Assembly (NCBI GenBank): GCA_964493205.1
Contig: CAZBMJ010000062.1
Location: forward strand, 1 to 7,602
Reading direction: 5' to 3'
Source: CAZBMJ01 sp964493205
Lineage (GTDB): Bacteria > Myxococcota > UBA727 > JABDBI01
DNA: 7,602 nucleotides
Under the pieces are notes generated by a model that was not told the DNA's origin, searched no databases, and was given only the letters and a program-made list of their open reading frames with translations. Numbering within the stretch: position 1 is the stretch's first letter; each line of letters begins with the position of its first letter. Shown in pieces: positions 1-5,441 of the stretch. The position numbers and the translations under genes are program-made.

Positions 1-52
1 GTCCTACATAGAAGGATATAAAGGCAAGTAGCTTTTGTTTATGTATGCTCAT
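1..52 (-). CDS. Start of a hypothetical protein running off the left edge
   Basis: Seventeen codons are visible, beginning MSIHKQKLLAFISFYVG, before the window ends. The ATG (52-50) overlaps the TGA stop (51-49) of the upstream gene as ATGA, the same arrangement seen at 255-252 and 2808-2805. That coupling is the main reason to call it. The visible residues 8-16 are hydrophobic, so it might start with a membrane segment, but too little is present to say. Function unknown. Confidence 0.55.
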   Translation of the reverse strand, partial: MSIHKQKLLAFISFYVG

Positions 53-255
53 TGTATAGATTTTATTAAGTTTTCTCCTGTTCCATATTTGTTATCATAT
101 TCAAATAGAGACAAGAATAATTTAGTACATAAGGTTTTATCTGCCGCCGGATCAGGGTCACATATCCACCGTCCATCTCTTTGGTATGCTATAAGGTAGT
201 TAGCGGGTATTTGCCTTATTGTATTTGTGTAGCGTTGGTATATTAGTTTTTTCAT
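49..255 (-). CDS. Small hypothetical phage protein, 68 aa
   Basis: I do not recognise this protein. It begins MKKLIYQRYTNTIRQIP, has a mixed composition and a DPDPAADKT stretch around residues 33-41, and shows no membrane segment. Its ATG overlaps the stop of the zinc-ribbon gene upstream (ATGA), and its own stop overlaps the next start (ATGA). It therefore sits in the middle of a translationally coupled set of three genes. This fixes the start and argues that it is really translated. Confidence 0.75.
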   Translation of the reverse strand: MKKLIYQRYTNTIRQIPANYLIAYQRDGRWICDPDPAADKTLCTKLFLSLFEYDNKYGTGENLIKSIQ

Positions 256-743
256 ACGTTATTACATTTTTTACATTTATAGTCCTGAGTATTTCCTGTA
301 TAACCCGCATCCCCGCACTCCCAGCATTCAGGAAAGGATGATATAAATTCCCGTATTGTATTTTTCATTGCTTTTATTTCCTCTTCAGGTGGTGTAAGAT
401 TAAAACTTAAAAACGCCTCTATTTCACGTAATAGAATTAAAGCTAGTTCTATGTCTTTTTTGCCTTTTGGTTTAATTTCATGAGCTTTCCCCGGAATGCT
501 AATACCTATCAACCTTAAAATCTCCATATAATCCCAAGGGGTTAATGTCTTTCCTATCGTAGAAAATACTCTCTCTGGGGTCTTGTTTATCCAGTGCAAT
601 TCGGTTAAACTAAACATCCCATACGCTCCGATTGTAAGTATTAAATCTGTATTGTTATTATGTTCATATTTTTTGTAAAGAGGGTATGTTTCTATAAGAA
701 CCCATCCCATTGACTCCAAGAACGTTCCAGTTGTTTCGTGCAT
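252..743 (-). CDS. Hypothetical protein with C-terminal zinc ribbon, 163 aa
   Basis: The last 24 residues hold two CxxC pairs, Cys140/143 and Cys157/160, separated by 13 residues. This is the layout of a small zinc ribbon that may bind nucleic acid or protein. The first 135 residues match no family I know. They contain an aromatic-rich first half (GWVLIETYPLYKKYEH, TELHWINKTPERVF) and a helical stretch near 95-130 (DIELALILLREIEAFL). The ATG at 743 follows an A-rich leader (TAAATAACAATTCACA) without a Shine-Dalgarno sequence, 13 bases after the previous stop. The metal site is read directly from the sequence; any role in regulation is inference. Confidence 0.82.
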   Translation of the reverse strand: MHETTGTFLESMGWVLIETYPLYKKYEHNNNTDLILTIGAYGMFSLTELHWINKTPERVFSTIGKTLTPWDYMEILRLIGISIPGKAHEIKPKGKKDIELALILLREIEAFLSFNLTPPEEEIKAMKNTIREFISSFPECWECGDAGYTGNTQDYKCKKCNNV

Positions 744-756
744 TGTGAATTGTTAT

Positions 757-1407
757 TTAATAGGTAAACAGTGCTTTTAGTCGTGTCAAAACATCTTGGG
801 ATGTATGCCCGTCATACTCAAACATAGATTTTTCAACTTCGGGAATTTTAAATAAGTCCCAATCCTTTCTCTCATAGTGATTGCTTATTAAACCTGCGGG
901 CAATTTAGCACATACAATAAACCATCCTCCTCCAAAGCATAGTTCGCCATCTGAATGCTTCCAACTTTTATGTACATTATAATGCGCCCTCATTTTGGAA
1001 TAATTAGGGAAATCTGAATCATTAAGACCTGAATATTTAGGGTCGTAGTTCTTGGCCCACTCGTTAAAAAGTGCAGCATTGTAGATTTTTCTGAACTCAT
1101 ATAACTCCTCAAAAGTGTGGAATCCGTCTGACACCTGACTCATAGATATGTTTGGGTCTGTTATATCGGTAATATCGTTACTGAAGAATAAATCAAACCT
1201 TCTGTTTGCTATAACATCCTCCCAAAATTTTACTCCCTCTGGTTGTTTTGCCCAAGAAAACCCACCCTCTTCCTCTCCTTCTAAGCGATCAAATTGAAAA
1301 ACTTTTATATTGGGTATATATTGTCTATTCACCATTTCCTGCACTACCTCTATAGGAAAATCTCTAATATCGCCTGTGAGATCCTGATGCCTTACTTCGT
1401 ATTTCAT
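757..1407 (-). CDS. Conserved phage hypothetical protein, apparently two fused small modules, 216 aa
   Basis: Two conserved-looking blocks are visible. Residues 48-76 read GGFSWAKQPEGVKFWEDVI then FDLFF, a pattern I recall from short stand-alone phage proteins (GGFxWxxTPEGxxFWxxVI). Residues 92-210 contain SDGFHTFEELYEFR, SWKHSDGE, GGGWFIVCAKLPAG, KDWDLFKIPEVE and YDGHTSQDVLTRL, typical of another common phage family of unknown function. No catalytic motif is evident. The C-terminal module is dominated by Trp, His and Asp, as in ligand-binding folds, but that is inference. The start at 1407 has an AT-rich leader. It is 8 bases after the upstream stop and belongs to the same dense run. The family assignment rests on memory, not on a search. 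Confidence 0.85.
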   Translation of the reverse strand: MKYEVRHQDLTGDIRDFPIEVVQEMVNRQYIPNIKVFQFDRLEGEEEGGFSWAKQPEGVKFWEDVIANRRFDLFFSNDITDITDPNISMSQVSDGFHTFEELYEFRKIYNAALFNEWAKNYDPKYSGLNDSDFPNYSKMRAHYNVHKSWKHSDGELCFGGGWFIVCAKLPAGLISNHYERKDWDLFKIPEVEKSMFEYDGHTSQDVLTRLKALFTY

Positions 1408-1415
1408 AATAATTG

Positions 1416-2000
1416 TTATAATGATATAATTACTGTTTTTGTTACTTTATAAGAGTGGACCGTCCAACCCCCGTCCGCAAAAGCCTGCTGCGCTAATACA
1501 TAATTAGAAACCGTATTACTCCCCTGCAATAATAGCTCATAAACCCCTTCGTCAGAAATTTCAAAGTCTAAATCAATCAATCCTGACATTCCGTTGTTTA
1601 TATTTGGATGGGAGGCATCTACTGTACATAATATCCTACGCGGATGGAAAGGTAGTAGTTTTATACTTTTAGCTATACAAAAAGCACTTGAGTACACTTT
1701 TTCCTTCCTTTTGAACCCTTCAATTTTACTTTCTATAGTTTTTATAATTGCATTTAAAGCATCTTCTTTATTTTTATATGTATTTCGCTTTAAAGAAACC
1801 TCAGAAATCCAATACCCCTTCTCGCTAAACCCTAGAACTTGTATAACATATCCATCTGTCTGTACTTCCTGTATATACCACTGCGTAAGACCTATTTTAA
1901 TATCAGGCGGGGCTGTTGGGTCGTACTCCCCGTTGTTGTCAAGTTTACCGTATTTATCTACCTTATATCTGTATAAAACCTGCCCTATTTTATATCTCAT
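1416..2000 (-). CDS. Hypothetical protein, 194 aa
   Basis: I do not recognise this family. The N-terminus (MRYKIGQVLYRYKVDKYGKL) resembles small beta-rich phage proteins that open with an 'IGxxVY' strand. A middle helix (about residues 78-98, NKEDALNAIIKTIESKIEGF) is rich in Lys and Glu. The C-terminal half is beta-rich and ends TVIISL. There is no signal peptide or membrane helix. The ATG lies one base after the TAG stop of the upstream gene, which supports this start and implies coupling. Open frames on the opposite strand here are shadows. Confidence 0.8.
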   Translation of the reverse strand: MRYKIGQVLYRYKVDKYGKLDNNGEYDPTAPPDIKIGLTQWYIQEVQTDGYVIQVLGFSEKGYWISEVSLKRNTYKNKEDALNAIIKTIESKIEGFKRKEKVYSSAFCIAKSIKLLPFHPRRILCTVDASHPNINNGMSGLIDLDFEISDEGVYELLLQGSNTVSNYVLAQQAFADGGWTVHSYKVTKTVIISL

Positions 2001-2001
2001 T

Positions 2002-2256
2002 CTACAAAAATTTAAATTTCAATATAAACTCCCCATTTTTTTGTACGGCTACAGTATTTTCATCTAAAATCTCCAACTCTTTTTCTTTGGGGAAATCAAA
2101 CCAACTGTCTGTACCATTGTCGGGACGACTTAATGCAAAAGAGTTTTCAGTTCTTTCAGTAATAACCCTATTTAACACTTTTCCCAGCCTTTGGCTCGTT
2201 GTGTCCATTAGAGTACCTACGATAACTCGCCTTTTAAAATCTTGTAATGTTTTCAT
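2002..2256 (-). CDS. Small hypothetical protein, 84 aa
   Basis: The gene starts MKTLQDFKRRVIVGTLM and ends NGEFILKFKFL with a TAG stop. An in-frame TTG lies six codons upstream, but the ATG at 2256 follows a typical A-rich leader (AGACTAAATACACC) and lies just after the stop of the broken upstream gene, so I chose the ATG. The sequence is charged and probably beta-rich (ELEILDENTVAVQKNGEF). The family is unknown. Its TAG terminator shows that TAG is read as stop in this genome. Confidence 0.75.
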   Translation of the reverse strand: MKTLQDFKRRVIVGTLMDTTSQRLGKVLNRVITERTENSFALSRPDNGTDSWFDFPKEKELEILDENTVAVQKNGEFILKFKFL

Positions 2257-2263
2257 GGTGTAT

Positions 2264-2513
2264 TTAGTCTTCAATTAAAAAATTCTCCAGCGATCTTATA
2301 GCATTATCTAAATAACACAAGTCGCTCCCTATCTCTTTGTTTATACTTACTAAAGATACGCCTTTTTTGTTTAAAAATGTATCATCTCCCGCCGATAAAT
2401 CGCTTTTTTTTACAAACAAATGTGGTATCTCTTTTGATAAACGTCTGCGCTTTTCTCATTGATAAAAGGATATCACCAAGCATACGCCTGTCTCTTTTAG
2501 TTATGCTGCCCAT
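2264..2513 (-). pseudogene. Frameshifted small phage gene (about 82 aa if repaired)
   Basis: The frame from ATG 2513 reads MGSITKRDRRMLGDILLSMRK, then loses sense and stops at TGA 2384-2382 after 43 residues. The +1 frame is open from 2455 to TAA 2266-2264 with strongly protein-like sequence: RRRLSKEIPHLFVKKSDLSA, then INKEIGSDLCYLDNAIRSLE. It has no ATG of its own. Removing one base joins the halves into a coherent protein of about 82 residues. Candidate slip sites are AAAA at 2451-2454, which gives the best join (LLSMRKRRRLSKEI), or the run of eight A at 2404-2411 (minus-strand sense). This could be a real mutation, a sequencing indel or programmed frameshifting. Function unknown; the product looks helical and charged. 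Confidence 0.7.
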
Positions 2514-2541
2514 AATATGATTATTTTTAAGTTATTTATTA

Positions 2542-2808
2542 TCATTTAATAATAGAGGGTATAAAGCCCCAATTTCCGACGAATATGCGTGTATCCGGCG
2601 ATACCCGCTCCACCACAATCCTATTCCAATCTCTTAAAACTACACCTGTATCATTTACTTCTAGCAAGTAAGAATAAGCAATCTGTTCTCTTAAATACTC
2701 GTTCTCTTTCTCTACTTTTAATGTTTTGTCGTAGGTATATAAAACAAACCCAAAGGATAATAGAAGAGCGGCTATAATAGCCCAAATTTCAATGTAGGAT
2801 AGTTTCAT
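2542..2808 (-). CDS. Single-span membrane protein with short coiled coil, 88 aa
   Basis: Residues 8-26 (IWAIIAALLLSFGFVLYTY) form one clear N-terminal membrane helix. It is followed by a heptad-like charged helix (residues 27-43, DKTLKVEKENEYLREQI) and a probably beta-rich C-terminal domain (VNDTGVVLRDWNRIVVERV). There is no lipobox or obvious cleavage site, so it is probably an anchored bitopic protein. The size and layout recall inner-membrane spanin or superinfection-exclusion proteins, but no other lysis gene is near and I do not assign that role. The ATG overlaps the upstream stop (ATGA), so the two genes are coupled. Confidence 0.8.
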   Translation of the reverse strand: MKLSYIEIWAIIAALLLSFGFVLYTYDKTLKVEKENEYLREQIAYSYLLEVNDTGVVLRDWNRIVVERVSPDTRIFVGNWGFIPSIIK

Positions 2809-2996
2809 AATAAAAGCTTTTTAACTATTACCTGCCCGTTGGAATATGATATCCATATATCCCCGTTATGTTCCAAATATTCCTTACATGGGAGAAATGT
2901 ATTCTCGTTTTCCCCCGCAATCTTACAAATGCGTCTATGAGCTTTTAATCTACTACTGTAGACAGCCCCGCTACTGGTCTGATATATGTATTTCAT
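2805..2996 (-). CDS. Small hypothetical protein, 63 aa
   Basis: The gene starts MKYIYQTSSGAVYSSRLKAH and ends VIVKKLLL, its stop overlapping the next start as ATGA. The pattern 'YxTxxGxVYxSxxxAHRxIC' resembles small phage proteins I have seen, but I cannot name a family. It has two cysteines (residues 24 and 37), too few for a metal site alone. The start lies two bases after the previous stop, so this gene is coupled at both ends. Confidence 0.75.
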   Translation of the reverse strand: MKYIYQTSSGAVYSSRLKAHRRICKIAGENENTFLPCKEYLEHNGDIWISYSNGQVIVKKLLL

Positions 2997-2997
2997 G

Positions 2998-3363
2998 TTA
3001 TAGTAGGTTAATAATATACTCTATTCTGTTAATTACTTGCTCTAAGGTACTGTCTAAGTTGTCCCCAAACAATTCCTCATCGTGAAATTCGTGCGGGTTA
3101 GGCTCTCCTAAAAACATGAAATCGGACTGTTTCTGGTCTATTGTTTTCCACTTGTAATCGTTATGAAAAACTGATATAGCCCCACGAATCCACCTTATCC
3201 CACTTTCAGGCACAAGGGCGGGAACCCATCCCCAAGCACAACAAACTGTACCACAATCTTTGTAATTGTCATATTCAGCAACATACTCGCTATAGTCAAA
3301 TTGACTTTCGTCTAATGTCTTTAATCCCTGTACTAATTTAATTAATAGCTCTTTATCTTCCAT
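2998..3363 (-). CDS. CGTxxCAxGW-type hypothetical protein, 121 aa
   Basis: Residues 37-46 read CGTVCCAWGW. This matches the Cys-Gly-Thr-x-x-Cys-Ala-x-Gly-Trp core of a small-protein family that I recall from phages and Bacteroidota genomes and whose function is unknown. Other recalled family traits are an N-terminal helix ending in FDYSEYV, a PESGIRW segment, and a C-terminal VINRIEYI helix. The clustered cysteines (37, 41, 42) could bind metal or be redox-active; that is inference. The ATG at 3363 follows an A-rich leader, 46 bases after the previous gene. That gap carries a GCCG/CGGC hairpin. Confidence 0.8.
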   Translation of the reverse strand: MEDKELLIKLVQGLKTLDESQFDYSEYVAEYDNYKDCGTVCCAWGWVPALVPESGIRWIRGAISVFHNDYKWKTIDQKQSDFMFLGEPNPHEFHDEELFGDNLDSTLEQVINRIEYIINLL

Positions 3364-3384
3364 TATGTTAGTTTTTAATGTTAT

Positions 3385-3400
3385 GCCGAATTTCCGGCGA
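3385..3400. promoter_or_regulatory. Degenerate copy of the CCGG intergenic element with small hairpin
   Basis: On the plus strand GCCG (3385-3388) and CGGC (3395-3398) flank AATTTC and form a 4-bp stem. The segment TTTCCGGCGAAAT inside it resembles the CCGG element of the right half in reverse orientation. It lies 22 bases upstream of the start at 3363. Function unknown. Confidence 0.35.
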
Positions 3401-3409
3401 AATGTAGAA

Positions 3410-3604
3410 TCATAGTAGCCTGTTTAGTATCTTTTGTAAATGAATTATCAATATTTTATATTCTCTCCTTCGAGATTGCTCTATAATAGCGTCCGTATAT
3501 TCCCTATTTATAGCATGTCTTTCCTCTGAATGCGAGGACATTTCAATGAGTTCTTTGTATTTCTCTACAAGTTCCTCTATCAAAAGTATTGCAGGTTGTT
3601 TCAT
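3410..3604 (-). CDS. Small helical hypothetical protein, 64 aa
   Basis: The product starts MKQPAILLIEELVEKYKELI and is predicted by eye to be almost entirely helical. Glu/Lys-rich amphipathic helices lie at about residues 5-25 and 33-64, the second ending ILIIHLQKILNRLL. A longer frame exists upstream, but the ATG at 3604 has the usual leader (ATTAACAAAGACATT) and the upstream gene ends at 3615, so the short start is right. Oligomerisation through a coiled coil is plausible. No family recognised. Confidence 0.72.
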   Translation of the reverse strand: MKQPAILLIEELVEKYKELIEMSSHSEERHAINREYTDAIIEQSRRREYKILIIHLQKILNRLL

Positions 3605-3614
3605 AATGTCTTTG

Positions 3615-4010
3615 TTAATTGTTAATAAACCAAATATCACCACCACCTATATTAATCCAATATCTACCCACACGTTCCTTTATTCCATTATGTTCTATAT
3701 AATTGAAATGTAAATCCGCCTCTTCTCCCATGTAAACACCTCTTTTCTTTCCCTGTAATAAAGGCAGTGTTATCTCCGCCGTTTCTATATGAGGGTTAAG
3801 GGCTATCACACTATCTAACGTAGGTGAATATACTGTATTTTTCAGTCTGTATTCTATCCGGCTATGTATATTATCCTCTCTTAATGTACAGAAAGATAGG
3901 CTATACACTTTTCGCTTGATAGGCTCCCCAAAACCGTTTCTATTCGGACGGAAATACAAGGTATCTCCTGCCTTAATATTAGTTATAATCCTTGCTTTTA
4001 TTGTTTTCAT
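3615..4010 (-). CDS. Hypothetical protein, 131 aa
   Basis: The product is beta-rich and unrecognised. Segments include KAGDTLYFRPNRNGFGEP (about residues 12-29), a central charged part, and a C-terminus with aromatic and glycine residues (VGRYWINIGGGDIWFINN). The frame extends 13 codons further upstream through the CCGG element, but ATG 4010 is preceded by a clean A-rich leader (AAACAACAAACAACAT), so I place the start there. It ends 10 bases before the next gene. Confidence 0.77.
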   Translation of the reverse strand: MKTIKARIITNIKAGDTLYFRPNRNGFGEPIKRKVYSLSFCTLREDNIHSRIEYRLKNTVYSPTLDSVIALNPHIETAEITLPLLQGKKRGVYMGEEADLHFNYIEHNGIKERVGRYWINIGGGDIWFINN

Positions 4011-4100
4011 ATGTTGTTTGTTGTTTAAAATCCGGCGGTATTCATACACTATAGATGTCTCCTAAACGTGTAAAATACAAGAGAGAACAATAACATAAAG
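4011..4100. promoter_or_regulatory. 90-base gap with inverted copy of the CCGG element
   Basis: The gap upstream of the gene starting at 4010 contains ATCCGGCGGTA on the plus strand (4030-4040), i.e. the CCGG element in the opposite orientation to the copies at 5244, 6729 and 7472. A 15-codon hydrophobic frame on the minus strand (MLLFSLVFYTFRRHL, from about 4088) is too short to call as a gene. I see no Bacteroidota -33/-7 promoter pair. Confidence 0.35.
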
Positions 4101-4361
4101 CTAATAGGTAACAACCATAGCTACTAAATTATCTCCTAATATACCACTACCATTACCGTCATACTTCATTTTAATTCGTGGGAAATACTCCCTACCATTG
4201 GGGGAATGAATATACAACGGTAATTGTCTCTTATCCTCACTGATAGATAACGCATAAACAATAAAATCATCTAATGATAATTCCTCAGTCTCACCTCTCG
4301 TAAGACTGTAATCCTTCACAACCCTACCTGTATCGTCCTTTATCTCAACTGTAAACCTCAT
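4101..4361 (-). CDS. Small hypothetical protein, 86 aa
   Basis: The product starts MRFTVEIKDDTGRVVKDYSL. It contains SLDDFIVYALSIS (residues 29-41) and the Gly/Asn-rich segment YDGNGSGILGDNL, and ends VAMVVTY with a TAG stop. It is probably an alpha/beta fold of unknown function. The frame stays open for 22 codons upstream, but that part is a hydrophobic, Cys-containing translation of non-coding sequence. ATG 4361 has an AT-only leader (TTTTTATTTATATTATT). The 364-base gap upstream may carry its control region. Confidence 0.73.
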   Translation of the reverse strand: MRFTVEIKDDTGRVVKDYSLTRGETEELSLDDFIVYALSISEDKRQLPLYIHSPNGREYFPRIKMKYDGNGSGILGDNLVAMVVTY

Positions 4362-4725
4362 AATAATATAAATAAAAATTAATAATGTCCAAAAGCACCC
4401 GTCAAGGGGAAACACTTTGCATCTCAAAGTGCTCTGAATTGTACCCGCGGTGATTTTTTATTTTGTAGCGTTATACAACACTATAAGAACATCCATTCTG
4501 CGTGTGCCCCTAACGAATTTCAGCGTGTTTCTCGATATGGCATGTAGGGTAGTGCCACTTGAGTGAAAATAATGCGTAATTCGCGTTCCCCTGCACGTAA
4601 TTTCGTATTAATAGAATTAAAATGCCGTTTCGGCTGTACTTTTACTGCTTAGACGGCTGCCTTAACGAAGTTTTTACGGTATTTTAAATCTGATATGTTA
4701 CGTTTTGCCTATATAAACATAACAT
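4362..4725. other. Large non-coding block, GC-elevated, with several small hairpins
   Basis: No convincing gene lies here. By hand count, 125 of the 300 bases in 4381-4680 are G or C, against about 10 of 60 in the gap at 6661-6720. Hairpins visible on the plus strand are CACTTTG/CAAAGTG (4413-4431), TTGTA/TACAA near 4463-4478, TGGCA/TGCCA near 4538-4557 and GCCG/CGGC near 4624-4634. Two minus-strand frames stay open for about 42 codons around 4520-4650 (for example 4648-4523), but neither has a usable start. The block could be a structured RNA, a decayed gene or an acquired host fragment. I have a weak, unverified impression of similar sequence in Bacteroides chromosomes. Confidence 0.55.
4413..4431. 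repeat. 7-bp inverted repeat (hairpin) upstream of the gene at 4101-4361
   Basis: CACTTTG (4413-4419) and CAAAGTG (4425-4431) flank a 5-base loop, CATCT. An alternative pairing, AGCAC (4394-4398) with GTGCT (4429-4433), shares bases with it, so the two hairpins would be mutually exclusive. It lies 52 bases upstream of the start at 4361. No U-tract directly follows the 7-bp stem on either strand, so it is not a standard terminator. Confidence 0.5.
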
Positions 4726-4965
4726 TTATGCTAGTTCGTCTGTATTTGGTAGGTAAAAGTCGGATGTATCGAGCGGAAACCCTATATAATGGTCATAGGT
4801 TATCTTATAATGATTCTTTTCCTGATGGGAGAAATGTATTCCAGTTTTATCTACATGTGAAAAGGTTAGCTTTATACCTGATGCACCTGAATTATCATAT
4901 ACAACGGTTCCTGCGGGCATCTTAGCAAGGTCTTCGCATGTTATTGGAGTTCTTTTAGTGGTCAT
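4726..4965 (-). CDS. Conserved small phage protein, GFPLDTSDFYLP type, 79 aa
   Basis: Residues 13-22 (LAKMPAGTVV), 34-44 (TFSHVDKTGIH) and 62-72 (GFPLDTSDFYL) form a pattern that I recall from a family of short phage proteins of unknown function. It is probably a beta-rich small domain. The ATG at 4965 follows the CCGG element and an A-rich stretch (GATAAATAAACACTC), only 11 bases after the element. The gene is transcribed divergently from the lone plus-strand regulator at 5051, so the two may share a control region. Confidence 0.8.
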   Translation of the reverse strand: MTTKRTPITCEDLAKMPAGTVVYDNSGASGIKLTFSHVDKTGIHFSHQEKNHYKITYDHYIGFPLDTSDFYLPNTDELA

Positions 4966-4976
4966 GAGTGTTTATT

Positions 4977-4997
4977 TATCGCCGGAAATACCCGGCG
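4977..4997. promoter_or_regulatory. CCGG element forming a 6-bp GC hairpin in a divergent gap
   Basis: TATCGCCGGA begins at 4977. CGCCGG (4980-4985) and CCGGCG (4992-4997) are a perfect inverted repeat around AAATAC. It lies between the minus-strand gene starting at 4965 and the plus-strand gene starting at 5051, so it could act on either. Seen from the minus strand it is followed by an A-rich leader and the ATG. Confidence 0.55.
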
Positions 4998-5019
4998 TTT
5001 TGGTGAACTAAATGGTTAA

Positions 5020-5050
5020 ATGTCATGTTATAGGTAGAAATACATGACAT
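5020..5050. promoter_or_regulatory. 9-bp inverted repeat abutting the start of the plus-strand HTH gene (candidate operator)
   Basis: ATGTCATGT (5020-5028) and ACATGACAT (5042-5050) are perfect inverted repeats with a 13-base spacer; the right arm ends at the base before the ATG at 5051. Arm centres are 22 bases apart, about two helical turns, which would suit a dimeric DNA-binding protein. In RNA, the same repeat could sequester the start codon. Autoregulation by the adjacent HTH protein is inference. Confidence 0.5.
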
Positions 5051-5221
5051 ATGGAGATATTTATACTTATTATTGATGGTGCATTTGTAGGCGCATTCCA
5101 ATTTCAGACCGGAATAGCTGGTCATTTAGGCATAGAAGTAGATGCAGTACGCAAGCAATTCAGCCGTAAAGGCTATTATAAGAAAGGGAATATATATGTA
5201 TATAAAGACTATTTACGTTGA
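5051..5221 (+). CDS. Small probable helix-turn-helix protein, 56 aa; only plus-strand gene
   Basis: The frame reads MEIFILIIDGAFVGAFQFQT, then GIAGHLGIEVDAVRKQFSRK and GYYKKGNIYVYKDYLR, ending in TGA. The layout is a short beta hairpin (residues 3-19), a helix-turn-helix-like stretch at about 20-37 (TGIAGHLGIEVDAVRKQF) with Gly27 at the turn, then basic SRKGYYKKG and a final strand. It recalls the NUMOD1-like DNA-binding modules found in phage small proteins. It is the sole gene on this strand, divergent from 4726-4965 and convergent with 5256-5411. The inverted repeat abutting its start suggests autoregulation. A transcriptional regulator is the best guess. The other start-proximal ATG (5044) is out of frame. 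Confidence 0.75.
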   Translation: MEIFILIIDGAFVGAFQFQTGIAGHLGIEVDAVRKQFSRKGYYKKGNIYVYKDYLR

Positions 5222-5243
5222 ATGTGTTACAGTTATGCAGACT

Positions 5244-5254
5244 TATCGCCGGAT
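5244..5254. promoter_or_regulatory. CCGG element TATCGCCGGAT
   Basis: This is an exact 11-base copy, one base beyond the TAA stop of the minus-strand gene 5256-5411. The next feature on that side is the convergent end of the plus-strand gene, not another minus-strand start, so this copy cannot be a simple leader. It may be a 3' signal. Confidence 0.5.
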
Positions 5255-5255
5255 T

Positions 5256-5411
5256 TTAATACTCTACTACAATAAGTTTTTTATGCTTATCTGCCTCATA
5301 CATATGTCTATGAAAATACCCTTCATTTATACGTTGCTGTGCTTTTTCTTTTGAGTAAAAACCTGTTGCCCATACTTCCAAACGGTTACATTCTGATACT
5401 ACTTTATACAT
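5256..5411 (-). CDS. Small conserved phage protein, 51 aa
   Basis: The complete frame is MYKVVSECNRLEVWATGFYS, then KEKAQQRINEGYFHRHMYEA and DKHKKLIVVEY, ending in TAA. The pattern 'YSKEKAxxRINEGYxHxxMYExDKxKxLIVVE' is strongly protein-like and reminds me of short proteins encoded by Bacteroides phages. The predicted fold is strand, helix, strand. The ATG at 5411 has an A-rich leader (TAAATAAAACAAAGAGTA). It lies 30 bases after the upstream gene and is convergent with the HTH gene. Function unknown. Confidence 0.8.
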   Translation of the reverse strand: MYKVVSECNRLEVWATGFYSKEKAQQRINEGYFHRHMYEADKHKKLIVVEY

Positions 5412-5441
5412 TACTCTTTGTTTTATTTACCACTTAATTTG

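Noticed and set aside
1594..2278. Long plus-strand open frames (1594-2067, 1916-2278)
   Set aside because: They lie opposite well-formed minus-strand genes, and their translations are hydrophobic, Ser/Tyr/Leu-rich shadow sequence.
2593..2603. ATCCGGCGATA, an exact match to the CCGG element on the plus strand
   Set aside because: It is inside the coding sequence 2542-2808 (Val-Ser-Pro-Asp), in reverse orientation, so it is probably coincidental.
4560..4620. tmRNA-like tag (minus-strand frame reading GNANYALF)
   Set aside because: There is no tRNA-like acceptor or T-loop around it and no stop after the tag. The resemblance to ANYALAA-type tags is by chance.
4362..4725. tRNA gene in the non-coding block
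   Set aside because: No GTTCRANNC T-loop with pairing acceptor arms was found on either strand.
5142..5354. Plus-strand frame of 70 codons
   Set aside because: It overlaps the HTH gene in another frame and lies opposite the 51-residue minus-strand gene, both of which are better supported.
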